A stretch of DNA of 64,000 nucleotides from Mesorhizobium erdmanii USDA 3471. GTDB taxonomy: Bacteria > Pseudomonadota > Alphaproteobacteria > Rhizobiales > Rhizobiaceae. The position numbers and the translations under genes were made by a program. The stretch lies in NCBI RefSeq assembly GCF_000472705.1, contig NZ_AXAE01000011.1, forward strand, positions 1 to 64,000, written 5' to 3'. The notes under the pieces are model-generated. The model saw nothing but the letters and a program-made list of their open reading frames with translations, ran no database searches and was not told the DNA's origin. Numbering within the stretch: position 1 is the first letter of the stretch; every line of letters starts with the position of its first letter. Shown piece by piece: positions 25,548 to 34,825 of this stretch.

Positions 25548-25913
25548 ATGAATGCGCCGAGCGCAGGAAAGACCGCCTACGACCCACAGCAATTGGAACC
25601 CATGCTGATAGCGAGACAGCATGCGGGCGATATCGATGGCATGGTCGCCCTGTTCGAGGCGGATGCGGTGATCGACCGCGGCGACGGACGTTTTCTACGC
25701 GGCCGCGAAGCCATTCGTGACTATTATGCCGAAGTCGTTGCGTCAGGACGGAAGTTTGCCGTGGGAGAACAGCGGCCTGCGCTCGTTTGCGGCGACCTCG
25801 CGCTCACCTCTACCCGCCTTCCCGATGGAGACACAACTGCCGAGGTTGCGAGGCGTCAAAGCGACGGCACCTGGCTTTGGGTGATCGACCGCTATTGCGT
25901 CGCTTGGGATTAG
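25548..25913 (+). CDS. SnoaL/NTF2-like (DUF4440-type) domain protein
   Basis: A 121-residue single-domain protein with the NTF2-like pattern: a helix (LIARQHAGDIDGMVALFEADAVI), then RFLRGREAIRDYYAEVV, and C-terminal strands ending in DGTWLWVIDRYCVAWD. The start at 25548 has GGAG nine bases upstream; the frame extends 47 codons further but without family similarity. Such proteins are small cytoplasmic folds used as isomerases, hydrolases or ligand binders, and the specific role here is unknown. Confidence 0.75.
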   Translation: MNAPSAGKTAYDPQQLEPMLIARQHAGDIDGMVALFEADAVIDRGDGRFLRGREAIRDYYAEVVASGRKFAVGEQRPALVCGDLALTSTRLPDGDTTAEVARRQSDGTWLWVIDRYCVAWD

Positions 25914-25973
25914 CTGATCGGCCGGGGACCATAAGTTCCGCAGTTCGCGAAGTCCTGCCACTGCTCACACAAC

Positions 25974-26004
25974 AAAAACCCCTGCGTCCGCTGAGAACGC
26001 AGGG
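25974..26004 (-). terminator. Terminator of the DUF982 gene
   Basis: On the minus strand CCCTGCGT, a nine-base loop, ACGCAGGG and then GTTTTTG form a canonical intrinsic terminator 26 bp after the DUF982 stop. Confidence 0.75.
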
Positions 26005-26030
26005 TATGGTGTTCGGCAATCCGATGCGGG

Positions 26031-26333
26031 CTACCGCCGCAGCGCGTATACGCCCGCCATGGTCTCGCCGGCGACGGGCAGCGCCATGTCGTCGTCCAGA
26101 AGCCGCGTGATCCGGGCAAAGCCGGTGAATGCCTTCCTGGCCTCTTCCGCCGACATCTGTCCCGACAAAGCGGCCGAGCAGCAATTCAGCGCGCACTGAT
26201 ACACAGGCCCACGTCTCCCCGTTGGCCATTTACGCAAGAAAACCATCGCCTCGGCGACACTATCCACTTCTTCTACAGGATGCCCTTGCCCGCGCGAGAT
26301 TCGCACGGGGGAAAAGAAATGCAGGTAGTCCAT
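26031..26333 (-). CDS. DUF982 family protein
   Basis: A 100-residue protein with the DUF982 pattern: FFSPVRISRGQG, then SVAEAMVFLRKWPTGRRGP, then ALNCCSAALSGQMSAEEARKAFTGFARI. The family is small, nearly confined to rhizobia and relatives, often multicopy and of unknown function. The start at 26333 is chosen from the Shine-Dalgarno GGGAGGAA directly upstream. It is monocistronic with its own terminator. Confidence 0.8.
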   Translation of the reverse strand: MDYLHFFSPVRISRGQGHPVEEVDSVAEAMVFLRKWPTGRRGPVYQCALNCCSAALSGQMSAEEARKAFTGFARITRLLDDDMALPVAGETMAGVYALRR

Positions 26334-26451
26334 CGGTTCCTCCCGGTCGATCGCGATGCCGCTCGATCGAACCCAATGAAACGCGCCGCACAGCACTTGG
26401 TTCCGCCCAGAAAACACAATCTTTCAAAATCTTTTGATCGATGGGTGCCGG

Positions 26452-27450
26452 CTAAACGGTCGGGAAATGACAAGCAACTTTGCGGCCGGGTCGATACTCC
26501 CTCAACTCCGGCCGCTCGGTGCGGCATCGCTCGACCGCGATCGGGCATCGAGGATGAAAACGGCAACCGGATGGCGGCTTGAGCGGGCTCGGCACGTCGC
26601 CACTGAGGATGATACGCTTGCGCGTCCCGGTGGGGGTCGTCTCGACGACGGGAACCGCCGAGATCAATGCCTGGCTGTAAGGATGGGCTGGCGCCGCGAA
26701 CACCTCCTCCGCCGGCCCTTCCTCGACGATCGAACCGAGATACATGACCGCGATGCGCGTCGACACCTGACGCACCACCGACAGGTCATGGGCGATGAAG
26801 ATGTAGGTGAGGTTCAGTTTTTCCTGCAGGTCGGCGAGCAGGTTGACGATCTGCGCCTGCACCGACACGTCGAGCGCCGAGACCGGTTCGTCCAACACGA
26901 CGAGATCGGGATTGAGCGCTATCGCCCGCGCAATGCCGACGCGCTGGCGCTGGCCGCCGGAGAATTCGTGCGGATACCGCATGACATGGTCGGGTAGCAG
27001 TCCGACGAGATCGAACAGTTCAGCGACGCGGGCGGTGATCTCGCGGGACGACAGCTTGCCATGGATGCGCAGCGGCTCGGCCACCAGGTCGCCGACGCGC
27101 CGGCGCGGATTGAGCGAGGCCGACGGATCCTGGAAGACCATTTGCAGGCGCCGCCGCAGCGGTCTGAGTTCGGACAGCGATTTCGAGGTGATGTCGTCGC
27201 CTTCGAACAGCAGCGCGCCGTCCGATATGTCGTAGAGCCTGACCAGGCAGCGCGCCAGCGTGGACTTGCCGCATCCGGATTCGCCCACCAGCCCGACCGT
27301 CTCGCCGCGCCGCACGGTCAGGGAAACATTGTCGACCGCATGGACGGTTCGCAGGCCCTCGGCGGAAAAACGGGTGCCGATCGAAAAACGCTTGCCCAGC
27401 GAACGCGTCTCGAGGATCGGGCGGTCTTTGTCGGTCATCGGCCCGCTCAT
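26452..27450 (-). CDS. Peptide ABC transporter ATP-binding protein (DppF/OppF-like)
   Basis: A 332-residue ATPase with Walker A GESGCGKST, Q-loop VFQDPSASLNPR, signature FSGGQRQRVGIARAI and Walker B LVVLDEPVSALD. The oligopeptide-transporter C-terminal extension carries the cysteine motif GCRFHPRCPIAVERC, as in the Fe-S-like cluster region of Dpp/Opp ATPases. The ATG overlaps the upstream ATPase stop (ATGA at 27447-27450). It is the last gene of the seven-gene peptide operon and would energise uptake together with the preceding ATPase. Confidence 0.92.
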   Translation of the reverse strand: MSGPMTDKDRPILETRSLGKRFSIGTRFSAEGLRTVHAVDNVSLTVRRGETVGLVGESGCGKSTLARCLVRLYDISDGALLFEGDDITSKSLSELRPLRRRLQMVFQDPSASLNPRRRVGDLVAEPLRIHGKLSSREITARVAELFDLVGLLPDHVMRYPHEFSGGQRQRVGIARAIALNPDLVVLDEPVSALDVSVQAQIVNLLADLQEKLNLTYIFIAHDLSVVRQVSTRIAVMYLGSIVEEGPAEEVFAAPAHPYSQALISAVPVVETTPTGTRKRIILSGDVPSPLKPPSGCRFHPRCPIAVERCRTERPELREYRPGRKVACHFPTV

Positions 27451-28406
27451 GCCTGCGCCACCCGGAAGCACGCCGCGGCGTGGGTGCCGATGCCGAGGTC
27501 GGGCTTGCTGGTCGCGCAAGGTTCGTAGTGAACCGGGCAGCGCGGACCGAAAGCACACCCTTGCGGCAACCGCAGCAGCGATGGCGGTGAGCCGGGAATG
27601 GCAGGCAGGCGGCGCGGCTTTTCGCCGGTCAGCGGCGGGATCGAACCGAGCAGCGCCCGCGTATAAGGATGTCGCGGGTCGGAAAACAGCTCCATGCGGC
27701 TGCCGCGCTCCACCACGCGCCCGGCATACATCACCATCACGCGGTCGGCGAGTTCGGAAACCACGCCCATGTCGTGCGTGATGAAGACCACCGCCGACTT
27801 GTGTGTCGCGCGCAGCTTGCGCACGAGATCGAGGATACCGGCTTGAACGGTGACGTCGAGCGCCGTGGTCGGCTCGTCAGCCACCAGCAGCGCCGGATTG
27901 CACGACAGCGCCATGGCGATCACCGCCCGTTGCCGCATGCCACCGGAAAGCTGGTGCGGATAGCGCGACATCGCCTCGTGCGGGTTGGGAAAATTCACCT
28001 CGGCCAGCAGTTCTTCGACGCGCTCCATCGCCTTGGCCTTGCTGATGCTGCGATGCGCGCGGATCTGTTCGGCGATCTGCCAGCCGATCGTGTAGACCGG
28101 CGTCAGCGCCGTCATCGGATCCTGGAAGATCATCGCAATCTCGTTGCCGCGCAGGCGCCTCAGTTCGCGTGGTGGCAGTCCCACCAGCTCGCGGCCCTTG
28201 TAGCGGATCGAGCCTTCGATGCTGGCGTTGGGATCGGTGATGAGCCCCATGACGGCCAGCAGCGAAACCGTCTTGCCGGAGCCGGATTCGCCGACGACGC
28301 CGAGGATCTCGCTTTCGCCGAGGTCGAAGGACACGCCGTCGATCGCCCGCACCAGCCCGGCATCGGTGCGGAAGGAGACTTTGAGATCGCGCACCGACAG
28401 TATCAT
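27447..28406 (-). CDS. Peptide ABC transporter ATP-binding protein (DppD/OppD-like)
   Basis: A 319-residue ATPase with Walker [11 protein letters not shown]-loop [13 protein letters not shown], signature [15 protein letters not shown], Walker [13 protein letters not shown] and the C-terminal oligo_HPY extension with [15 protein letters not shown]. The last Walker A position is T-V instead of the more common ST, which is common in OppD. It overlaps the permease gene upstream and the second ATPase downstream by 4 bp each, indicating tight coupling. Confidence 0.93.
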   Translation of the reverse strand: MILSVRDLKVSFRTDAGLVRAIDGVSFDLGESEILGVVGESGSGKTVSLLAVMGLITDPNASIEGSIRYKGRELVGLPPRELRRLRGNEIAMIFQDPMTALTPVYTIGWQIAEQIRAHRSISKAKAMERVEELLAEVNFPNPHEAMSRYPHQLSGGMRQRAVIAMALSCNPALLVADEPTTALDVTVQAGILDLVRKLRATHKSAVVFITHDMGVVSELADRVMVMYAGRVVERGSRMELFSDPRHPYTRALLGSIPPLTGEKPRRLPAIPGSPPSLLRLPQGCAFGPRCPVHYEPCATSKPDLGIGTHAAACFRVAQA

Positions 28407-29374
28407 GAAGTCCTCAGGCGCGGATCGAGAAGAATGTAGACGAAATCGACGACCGCATTGGCGATGACCACGAACATGGAAGCGTACATCACCGTCGCCA
28501 TGATCATCGGCAGATCGAGGTTCTGCAGCGCGTCATAGGTGAGCTTGCCGATGCCATGCAGTCCGAACACCACTTCGGTCAGCAGCGCCGAGCCGCCCAC
28601 CAGCGCGCCGAAGTCAAGGCCGAACAAGGTGACGAAGGCGATGAGTGACGTGCGCAAGGCATGGCGCAGCAGGATGCGCGTTTCCGACAGGCCCTTGGCC
28701 CGCGCCGTGCGGATAAAATCCTCCTGCAGGGATTCGATGATCGCCGCGCGCAACACGCGCCCGTAAATGCCGATATAGAGAATGGCCAGCGTGATCCACG
28801 GAATGACCAGGGTCAGAAACCAGCCTTTCGGGTCGTCGGAGAAATTCTTGTAGCCGAGCGGCGGCACCCAGGAGAACGCCCAGCTGTCGTGGTAGCGGCT
28901 CTGGGTGATCAGGTTCATCACCTCGCCCAGCCAATAGACCGGCATGGAGATGCCAAGCAGGCCAAGAGCCATCAGCAGCTTGTCCAGCCAGCTGTCGCGC
29001 GTGGCGGCGGCGACGATGCCGATGACGATGGAGACGACCACCCACAGGATCGCCGCGCCGAACACCAGCGAGAGCGTGACGGGAATGGAATCCATCACCG
29101 CCGGCACCACCTTCCAGCCGCGGTTGACGAAGGAAGTCAGATCGCCGGTAACGAAGATCTTCTCCATCATCGTCACATATTGCACGTAGAGCGGCCGGTC
29201 GAAGCCAAAGGAGTGGCGCACCGCTTCCAGCACTTCGGGCGAGGCGTTGCGGCCGGCGATGCGCGCCGCCGGGTCGGCACCCGGCGTCGCGAAGAAGATC
29301 AGGAAGACGATGACCGAGATGCCGAACATCACGAACAGCATCTGACCGAAACGGCGCAGGATGGCATAAAACAT
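28403..29374 (-). CDS. Peptide ABC transporter permease (DppB/OppB-like)
   Basis: A 323-residue permease that starts MFYAILRRFGQMLFVMFGISV, the usual DppB opening, with six helices and the EAA-type loop EDFIRTARAKGLSETRILLRHALR. The open frame continues far upstream, but that extension is out-of-frame sequence of the preceding permease gene, so the start is set at 29374 where TGATG joins the two genes. DppB and DppC together form the membrane channel. Confidence 0.92.
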   Translation of the reverse strand: MFYAILRRFGQMLFVMFGISVIVFLIFFATPGADPAARIAGRNASPEVLEAVRHSFGFDRPLYVQYVTMMEKIFVTGDLTSFVNRGWKVVPAVMDSIPVTLSLVFGAAILWVVVSIVIGIVAAATRDSWLDKLLMALGLLGISMPVYWLGEVMNLITQSRYHDSWAFSWVPPLGYKNFSDDPKGWFLTLVIPWITLAILYIGIYGRVLRAAIIESLQEDFIRTARAKGLSETRILLRHALRTSLIAFVTLFGLDFGALVGGSALLTEVVFGLHGIGKLTYDALQNLDLPMIMATVMYASMFVVIANAVVDFVYILLDPRLRTS

Positions 29375-30390
29375 CAGTCGCGCCCCAGCCGAACCTTGGA
29401 GCGCGGATCGAGCGCGTCGCGCAGGCCGTCGCCGAAGACATTGAGCGCCATCACCGAAACGGCAATCGCCAGGCCTGGAACCAGCGCCACCAGCGGCCTG
29501 GTGTAAAGCAGCGCCTGTCCGTCCTGGATGATGGTGCCCCAGCTCGCGGCCGGCGGCTGCACGCCGATCGACAGGAAGGACAGCGCCGATTCCGTCAGCA
29601 TGTTCAGCGCCATCATCAGCGGCACGAAGACGATGAGCGTGGTGGTGATATTGGGCAGGATATCGCGCCACAAGATGCGCCATCCCGGCACACCCAGATT
29701 GATCGCGGCGAGCACGAACTCGCTGTGGCGCAGCGACAGAACCTGCCCGCGTATCGGGCGCGCGACGTAAGGCACATAGACGATGCCGATGATGATGATC
29801 GGCAGCCACAAGCTGCCGGATTCGATATCGATCGGTCCGATCCTGATGCCTTGCGAGATGGTGACGATGGAAAGCGAAATCGCCAAGAGATAGATTGGGA
29901 ATGCCCAGAGAATGTCTAGCAGGCGCGACAACACCGTGTCGGTGATGCCGCCGAAATAGCCGGCGATCAATCCGGCCAGCGTGCCGATCATCAGCGTGAA
30001 GAGGGTGGCAGCCCCGGCGATCAGCAGCGAGCTCAGCCCTCCATAAAGCATTCTCGCCATGACATCGCGGCCCTGGCTGTCGGCGCCGAGGAAATAGTTG
30101 CCGAGCTGCCAGGTTGGGCCGATCGGCGTATAGCCGAGGCCTAGCCCTTCGGTCGACGGCTCCATTACGGGAAGGTCGGCGCCGTCGACCTGGATGACGG
30201 CGTCGAGCGTCGAGGCGAAGGGGTCCGTGCCCGCCCATTTCGCATAAAGAGGTGCGCTGAAACAGGCGATGACGATCAGCGGGAACACGGCCAGGCACGC
30301 CATAGCGGCCCTGTCCGTTGCCAGCTTCGCAAACGCGACGGCCCAGGGCCCTCGCGTCTTGCGCGGCATGGCGTCGACTTGGTTGGACAC
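29374..30390 (-). CDS. Peptide ABC transporter permease (DppC/OppC-like)
   Basis: A 338-residue permease with an N-terminal OppC-type cytoplasmic segment and first helix, the conserved NYFLGADSQGRDVMARMLYG, and the EAA loop SEFVLAAINLGVPGWRILWRDILPN. Its stop overlaps the next permease ATG (TGATG). It starts 41 bp after the binding-protein gene. The order binding protein, C-type, B-type is inverted relative to dppABC. Confidence 0.92.
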   Translation of the reverse strand: MSNQVDAMPRKTRGPWAVAFAKLATDRAAMACLAVFPLIVIACFSAPLYAKWAGTDPFASTLDAVIQVDGADLPVMEPSTEGLGLGYTPIGPTWQLGNYFLGADSQGRDVMARMLYGGLSSLLIAGAATLFTLMIGTLAGLIAGYFGGITDTVLSRLLDILWAFPIYLLAISLSIVTISQGIRIGPIDIESGSLWLPIIIIGIVYVPYVARPIRGQVLSLRHSEFVLAAINLGVPGWRILWRDILPNITTTLIVFVPLMMALNMLTESALSFLSIGVQPPAASWGTIIQDGQALLYTRPLVALVPGLAIAVSVMALNVFGDGLRDALDPRSKVRLGRD

Positions 30391-30413
30391 GGGTATGTGC
30401 CTTGCGCGGTTCG

Positions 30414-30445
30414 TTACTGCACCCAGGCCCCTTACTGCACCCAGG
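30414..30445. repeat. 14-bp direct duplication at the end of the binding-protein gene
   Basis: TTACTGCACCCAGG occurs at 30414-30427 and again at 30432-30445, separated by CCCC. The second copy encodes the last codons and stop of the binding protein (minus strand, WVQ-stop). The first is a non-coding echo with its own stop. Confidence 0.9.
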
Positions 30446-32093
30446 ATTGGGTGACAATCCAGTTGAACTGCGGGTTGAACTTGAAATTGCCGATGCGCTT
30501 GCTGACGAAATCAAGCCGCTTCGGCGTGAACAGGCCGACGGCGGCCGCCTTGTCCGTGACCTGCCTGTCGACTTCGGCCCACAATTTGTCGGCCGCCTTC
30601 TGGTCGGTCACGCCGAGATCCAGCGCCTTCTGCATCTTGGCGTCGATATCCTTGTCGCAGAAGCCGGAGATGTTGATCGAAGCGTCAGAGCCTTCGCGGT
30701 AGGACGCGCAGGAGAACAGGATGTTCAGGAAGTCCGAAGCCGCCGGATAGTCCTTGTACCACTGGGTGAGGGACATCTGCACCTTGTTGTTGGTGTTCTG
30801 GATGTAGGTGAACTGCAGATTGGACGATATCGGCTTGACGTCGGCGACATAGCCGATGCTGGTCAGCACGCTCTGCAGATAGACGCCGATCGACCGTGAA
30901 ATGGCGGTGTCCTCGACGATGATGGTCACCTTCTGGCCCTTGGTGCCGGAGTCCTCGACGAGCTGCTTGGCCTTGTCGAGATCAGGCGCCGACCATTTGG
31001 CACCGGGATCCTTGGTGAAGGGGCAGTAGTCTTCGTGGCCGGGGAAGTCCGGCGGCAGCACCTGGCAGACCGGCGATGCCAGCACCTTGCCACCGAACAG
31101 CTTGACCAGCGTGTTGCGGTCGACCGCAAAGGCAACGGCCTGACGCGCCTTTTCATTGTCGAACGGAGCCATGCGGGTGTTCAACGGTGCGTACCACCAT
31201 GCCGAAAGGGGCGAGATGTGCAATTGGTCCATGGACTTGCTGCCAAGTTCGCCGAGGCGGTCGCTGGGCAGCGCGTCGAACATCCAGTCCGCCTCGCCGT
31301 TCTGGATCGCGGTGACGGCCGCCTCCTCGGACAGGCCGAAATCATATTGTACGACATCCGGGTAACCGTCCGGCTGGGCTTCCTCGCTCCACTGCTTGAA
31401 ATTGGGGTTGCGGGAAACCGTCATGCCCTTGTTGGGGTCGAAGGCGGAGATCATGTAGGGACCCGTGCTCGGGATGGGCTTGGAGCCCATGTCTTCCGTG
31501 GGCGTGTCCGCCGGCAGGATCACAGCATGCGGCAATGCCAGCTTGTAGAGGATCTCTGCGTCCGGCTTGACGAGATTGAGGGTAATGGTGCCCGCCGCTT
31601 CGTCGGCGACAATGCCGCCTTCAAGCGTGCAGCTCTTGGTGTCGGCCAGGCATTTGTCGGCTCCGACAATACCGGCATAGAAGGTGCCGGAGGTCGGCCC
31701 GGAGACCTTGAAGATGCGCTGGAAGGAAGCGACGACGTCCTTGAGGCCAAGCTCCTGGCCGTTGGAGAACTTGATGCCCTTGCGCAGCTTGAAGGTGAAG
31801 GTCTTGCCGTCATTGCTGACTACAGGCAACGCCTCGGCCAGGTCGGCAACTACGGAGAAGCCGTCCTTGCCCTCGGCTTTGCGGAAGGTGACCAGTCCGT
31901 CATACACCGGCTGGTACATCTGCCAGCCCTGGTCCGTGTAATTGATATGCGGATCGAGTGTTCCGGCCGCCGATCGGGCGAGCAGGCGAATGGTGCCGCC
32001 TCGGTGTTCCTTGAGGTATTCGGCTTGTGCCGGAGCGAGCCATGCGCCGGCCAGCAATGCAGCGGCCGATGCCGCCAAAAGCAGTTTCTTCAT
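30432..32093 (-). CDS. Peptide-binding protein of ABC transporter (SBP family 5)
   Basis: A 553-residue periplasmic binding protein with a signal peptide cleaved after AQA (residues 1-24, MKKLLLAASAAALLAGAWLA). The SBP_bac_5 domain includes the usual DGLVTFRK segment, LRKGIKFSNGQELGLKDVVASFQRIF and AFAVDRNTLVKLFGG. Six to eight cysteines in the mature part, including SCASYREG and GFCDKDI, suggest disulfides, more than is usual for this family. It lies 18 bp after the iminopeptidase gene. It would capture peptides for the four transporter subunits that follow. Confidence 0.93.
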   Translation of the reverse strand: MKKLLLAASAAALLAGAWLAPAQAEYLKEHRGGTIRLLARSAAGTLDPHINYTDQGWQMYQPVYDGLVTFRKAEGKDGFSVVADLAEALPVVSNDGKTFTFKLRKGIKFSNGQELGLKDVVASFQRIFKVSGPTSGTFYAGIVGADKCLADTKSCTLEGGIVADEAAGTITLNLVKPDAEILYKLALPHAVILPADTPTEDMGSKPIPSTGPYMISAFDPNKGMTVSRNPNFKQWSEEAQPDGYPDVVQYDFGLSEEAAVTAIQNGEADWMFDALPSDRLGELGSKSMDQLHISPLSAWWYAPLNTRMAPFDNEKARQAVAFAVDRNTLVKLFGGKVLASPVCQVLPPDFPGHEDYCPFTKDPGAKWSAPDLDKAKQLVEDSGTKGQKVTIIVEDTAISRSIGVYLQSVLTSIGYVADVKPISSNLQFTYIQNTNNKVQMSLTQWYKDYPAASDFLNILFSCASYREGSDASINISGFCDKDIDAKMQKALDLGVTDQKAADKLWAEVDRQVTDKAAAVGLFTPKRLDFVSKRIGNFKFNPQFNWIVTQSWVQ

Positions 32094-32111
32094 GTCGTTA
32101 TTCCCCTTTTC

Positions 32112-33038
32112 TCAGTTGTCGTTGTCGTCCAGAAAATCTCCCACCACCTGCATGCATGCCTCTTGCTCCTCGACATGCGGCATGTGGCTGGAATGCTCGA
32201 ATATCTCCCAGCGCGATCCCTTGATGCCGTCCTTGAAGGGCTGCACGGTCGCAGGCGTGGCCTCGTCGTGGCGCCCGGAGATGATCAGCGTGGGAATCTC
32301 GATGGCCTGCAGGCGATCGACGATGCTCCAATTCTTCAGGGTTCCGATGACGTGAAACTCGTTCGGCCCGTTCATCAGATGATAGACGGTCGGATTGCGT
32401 GCGATCTGGGCGAAGGTCTCGGTCACTTCGGGCGGGAAAGGCACGCGGCAGACATGCCGTTCGTAGAACCGCATCGTGGCTTCCTGGTAGGCCGGGTCGT
32501 CCGTCGTGCCGGCCTGCTCGTGGCGGGTCAGCGTCTCCTGCACATCCCCAGGTAGGTCGGCGCGCAACCTGTTGGCCTCTTCGACCCACAGCTTCATGGA
32601 AGCCGGTGAGTTGGCGATGGTGAGCGACCTCAAGCCCTTTGGCCGCGTAACCCCATATTCGGCGCCCAGCATGCCACCCCAGCTCTGGCCGAGCACGTGG
32701 AAGCCGCGGCGGATGCCGAGATGGTCGACCAGGTTTTCAAGCTCGTCGATGAACAGTTTTGGCGTCCAGAACTCGGCGCCTTTTTCAGGCAGCAACGTCG
32801 AATTGCCGCAGCCCAGCTGATCGTAATGGATGACGGCGCGGCCCTGTTGGGCGAGCAGCTTGTAAGCATCGACGTAATTGTGAGCGGCGCCCGGCCCGCC
32901 GTGCAGGATAACGACCGGAGCCTTGTCGGCATCGAGCTCGCCGCAGATGCGATACCAGGTTTCGTAGCCGCAGAAAGCGGCCCGCCCTTCCTTGCCTGCG
33001 ATTTCGGACATTGCGGTTCCCTGCGTGGTTGAAGACAT
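32112..33038 (-). CDS. Proline iminopeptidase-type alpha/beta hydrolase (S33)
   Basis: A 308-residue alpha/beta hydrolase with the oxyanion motif HGGPGAAHNY, the nucleophile elbow GQSWGGMLGAEYG, the acid in SGRHDEATP and the histidine in HSSHMPHVE. These match proline-specific iminopeptidases (tricorn-interacting F1 type). It cleaves N-terminal proline or other residues from short peptides in the cytoplasm. An in-frame ATG at 33011 with a good AGGGA site is an alternative start. It is sandwiched between an aminopeptidase and the peptide importer genes, fitting peptide use. Confidence 0.88.
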   Translation of the reverse strand: MSSTTQGTAMSEIAGKEGRAAFCGYETWYRICGELDADKAPVVILHGGPGAAHNYVDAYKLLAQQGRAVIHYDQLGCGNSTLLPEKGAEFWTPKLFIDELENLVDHLGIRRGFHVLGQSWGGMLGAEYGVTRPKGLRSLTIANSPASMKLWVEEANRLRADLPGDVQETLTRHEQAGTTDDPAYQEATMRFYERHVCRVPFPPEVTETFAQIARNPTVYHLMNGPNEFHVIGTLKNWSIVDRLQAIEIPTLIISGRHDEATPATVQPFKDGIKGSRWEIFEHSSHMPHVEEQEACMQVVGDFLDDNDN

Positions 33039-33050
33039 GCTGTTTGCCGC

Positions 33051-34565
33051 CTAGCTCGCAGTCCGGCCGGACTGCACCCACTCTTCCAGCATCTGCACGC
33101 CGAACGCCGTCGCGCCTTCCCTGCCCAAGGGCCGATCCTTGTCGGCCAGCTCCTTGCCGGCGATGTCGAGATGCACCCAGGGGCGGTCTTCGGTGAAATG
33201 GCGCAGGAAGGCCGCCGCATAGGGAGCGTCGCCATCTTCCATGTCCTTGGCGTGGTGCCGGAGATCGGCGAATGGCGATTGCAGGCCCTCGTCATAGGCC
33301 CGGTCGAGCGGCAACTGCCAGAACCGCTCGCCGACGTTTTCGCCTGCAGCGATCATTTGCGAGGCGATGGCATCGTCGGTGCTGAACAGGCCGGCAAAGA
33401 TCGATCCGAGGCCGCGCATCACCGAATAGGTCAGCGTCGCCAGATCGACGATCACCGAGGGGTTGAAGCGCGAGGCGGCGTAATAGAGGCAATCGGCCAG
33501 GATCAGGCGCCCTTCGGCGTCCGTGTCGAAAACCTCGACCGTCTGTCCCGACGCCGTCGTGATGATGTCGCGGGGCTTGAGCGCGGTGCCGGACGGCATG
33601 TTCTCGGCGATGCCAAGGATGCCGACGGCGTGTACCGGGCTGCCTTGCCGGGCGAGCGCGATCAGCAGGCCGACCACCGCCGCCGCCCCGCCCATATCGG
33701 CCTTCATGTCGAACATCTGCTCGCCGCGCTTGATGCAGAGCCCACCGGAATCGAAACAGGCGCCCTTGCCGACGAAAGCCATCGGTTGGGAAGGAGCACC
33801 CTTGCCGCGATAGCGCAGCACCGCCACGCGCGGCGGTCGCACCGAGCCGGAGCCTACGGCCAGGATCGCATTCATCCCGAGTTCCTTCAGCCCCGCCGGA
33901 TCGAGTATCTCGACATCGATGCCTGCTTCGCGCAGCGGCTCCAGATGATCGTGGAAACTGTCGGGGTGGAGATGGTTCGGCGGCAGGTTGACCAGCGTAC
34001 GCGCATATTCGACGCCATCGGCAATGGCATTGATCCGCACCAGCGCTGGGGTCAGGTCCGTGCCGGCTGCCCCGATCAGCTGCACCCGCAACGTCCGATC
34101 CGAGCCCGCGCCCTGGCGCCGGTTGCGCATGTCGAAACGGTAGCGCCGCAGCCGCATGCCAAGCGCGACGCGCGACAGGATTTCCGCACCCGGCAGGTCG
34201 ACGCCAGCGATTGGGTCCAGGACAAGCGTGGCGCCGCATTCGCCCTTGCCTTCCAGATGCGCGGCAAGCAAACCGCCGGCGCGTGCCAGTGAGAGGGCGC
34301 TCACGGCTTCGGCTTTGCCCAGGGCCAGGACGATGACCCGCCGGGCCGACACGGCCTGCGGGGCGATGAGATCGATGCAGGTTCCGGAATCGGCCAAGGC
34401 CGCCGAATCGGAGCAGGCACGCGACAGGATCCCGCCCATTTCAGCGTCCAGTGCCGCCGCCCGCGGGCCAAAGCCTGTCTCAGCGGTTTGCAGGATCACG
34501 ACGACGGAGGTTTCCGCGGAAATCCCGTCAGCCGCTTCAAATACCGGCACTGGCGATTGAGGCAT
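33051..34565 (-). CDS. Leucyl aminopeptidase family protein (M17)
   Basis: A 504-residue M17 metallopeptidase. The two-zinc site motifs are present: VGKGACFDSGGLCIKRG, MKADMGGAAAV and the family hallmark NTDAEGRLILADCL (here in VFDTDAEGRLILADCL). The N-terminal domain is divergent, as normal for the family. The start at 34565 is supported by GGGAG upstream. It is the first gene of the peptide operon and is divergent from the LysR gene. It would degrade imported peptides together with the iminopeptidase 12 bp downstream. Confidence 0.93.
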   Translation of the reverse strand: MPQSPVPVFEAADGISAETSVVVILQTAETGFGPRAAALDAEMGGILSRACSDSAALADSGTCIDLIAPQAVSARRVIVLALGKAEAVSALSLARAGGLLAAHLEGKGECGATLVLDPIAGVDLPGAEILSRVALGMRLRRYRFDMRNRRQGAGSDRTLRVQLIGAAGTDLTPALVRINAIADGVEYARTLVNLPPNHLHPDSFHDHLEPLREAGIDVEILDPAGLKELGMNAILAVGSGSVRPPRVAVLRYRGKGAPSQPMAFVGKGACFDSGGLCIKRGEQMFDMKADMGGAAAVVGLLIALARQGSPVHAVGILGIAENMPSGTALKPRDIITTASGQTVEVFDTDAEGRLILADCLYYAASRFNPSVIVDLATLTYSVMRGLGSIFAGLFSTDDAIASQMIAAGENVGERFWQLPLDRAYDEGLQSPFADLRHHAKDMEDGDAPYAAAFLRHFTEDRPWVHLDIAGKELADKDRPLGREGATAFGVQMLEEWVQSGRTAS

Positions 34566-34825
34566 GGACTGGCATTCTCCCGTTTGCTGATGACTCCGGC
34601 CTCGGCGCGGCATGCATTGTGCGCAAAGCTTCGCCCGCCGACGGCTAAACCGGTCTCGCCGGTCTCTGCCGTTGGTGGAATGGTGCCGGAGGCCCCAAAT
34701 AATTGTTTTCAGATGGCGACTTAGTCGCTCTTGCCTTTGGGTAGCGCCGAACGGCCCAGGCGATCAAACGCCAATTTTGCCCAAGTCGATTGACAAAAAC
34801 TCAACCGACAATTCATGATCGGCCA

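Noticed and set aside
29375..30514. N-terminal extension of the DppB-type permease frame
   Set aside because: This part is another frame of the DppC-type gene; the real permease starts at 29374.
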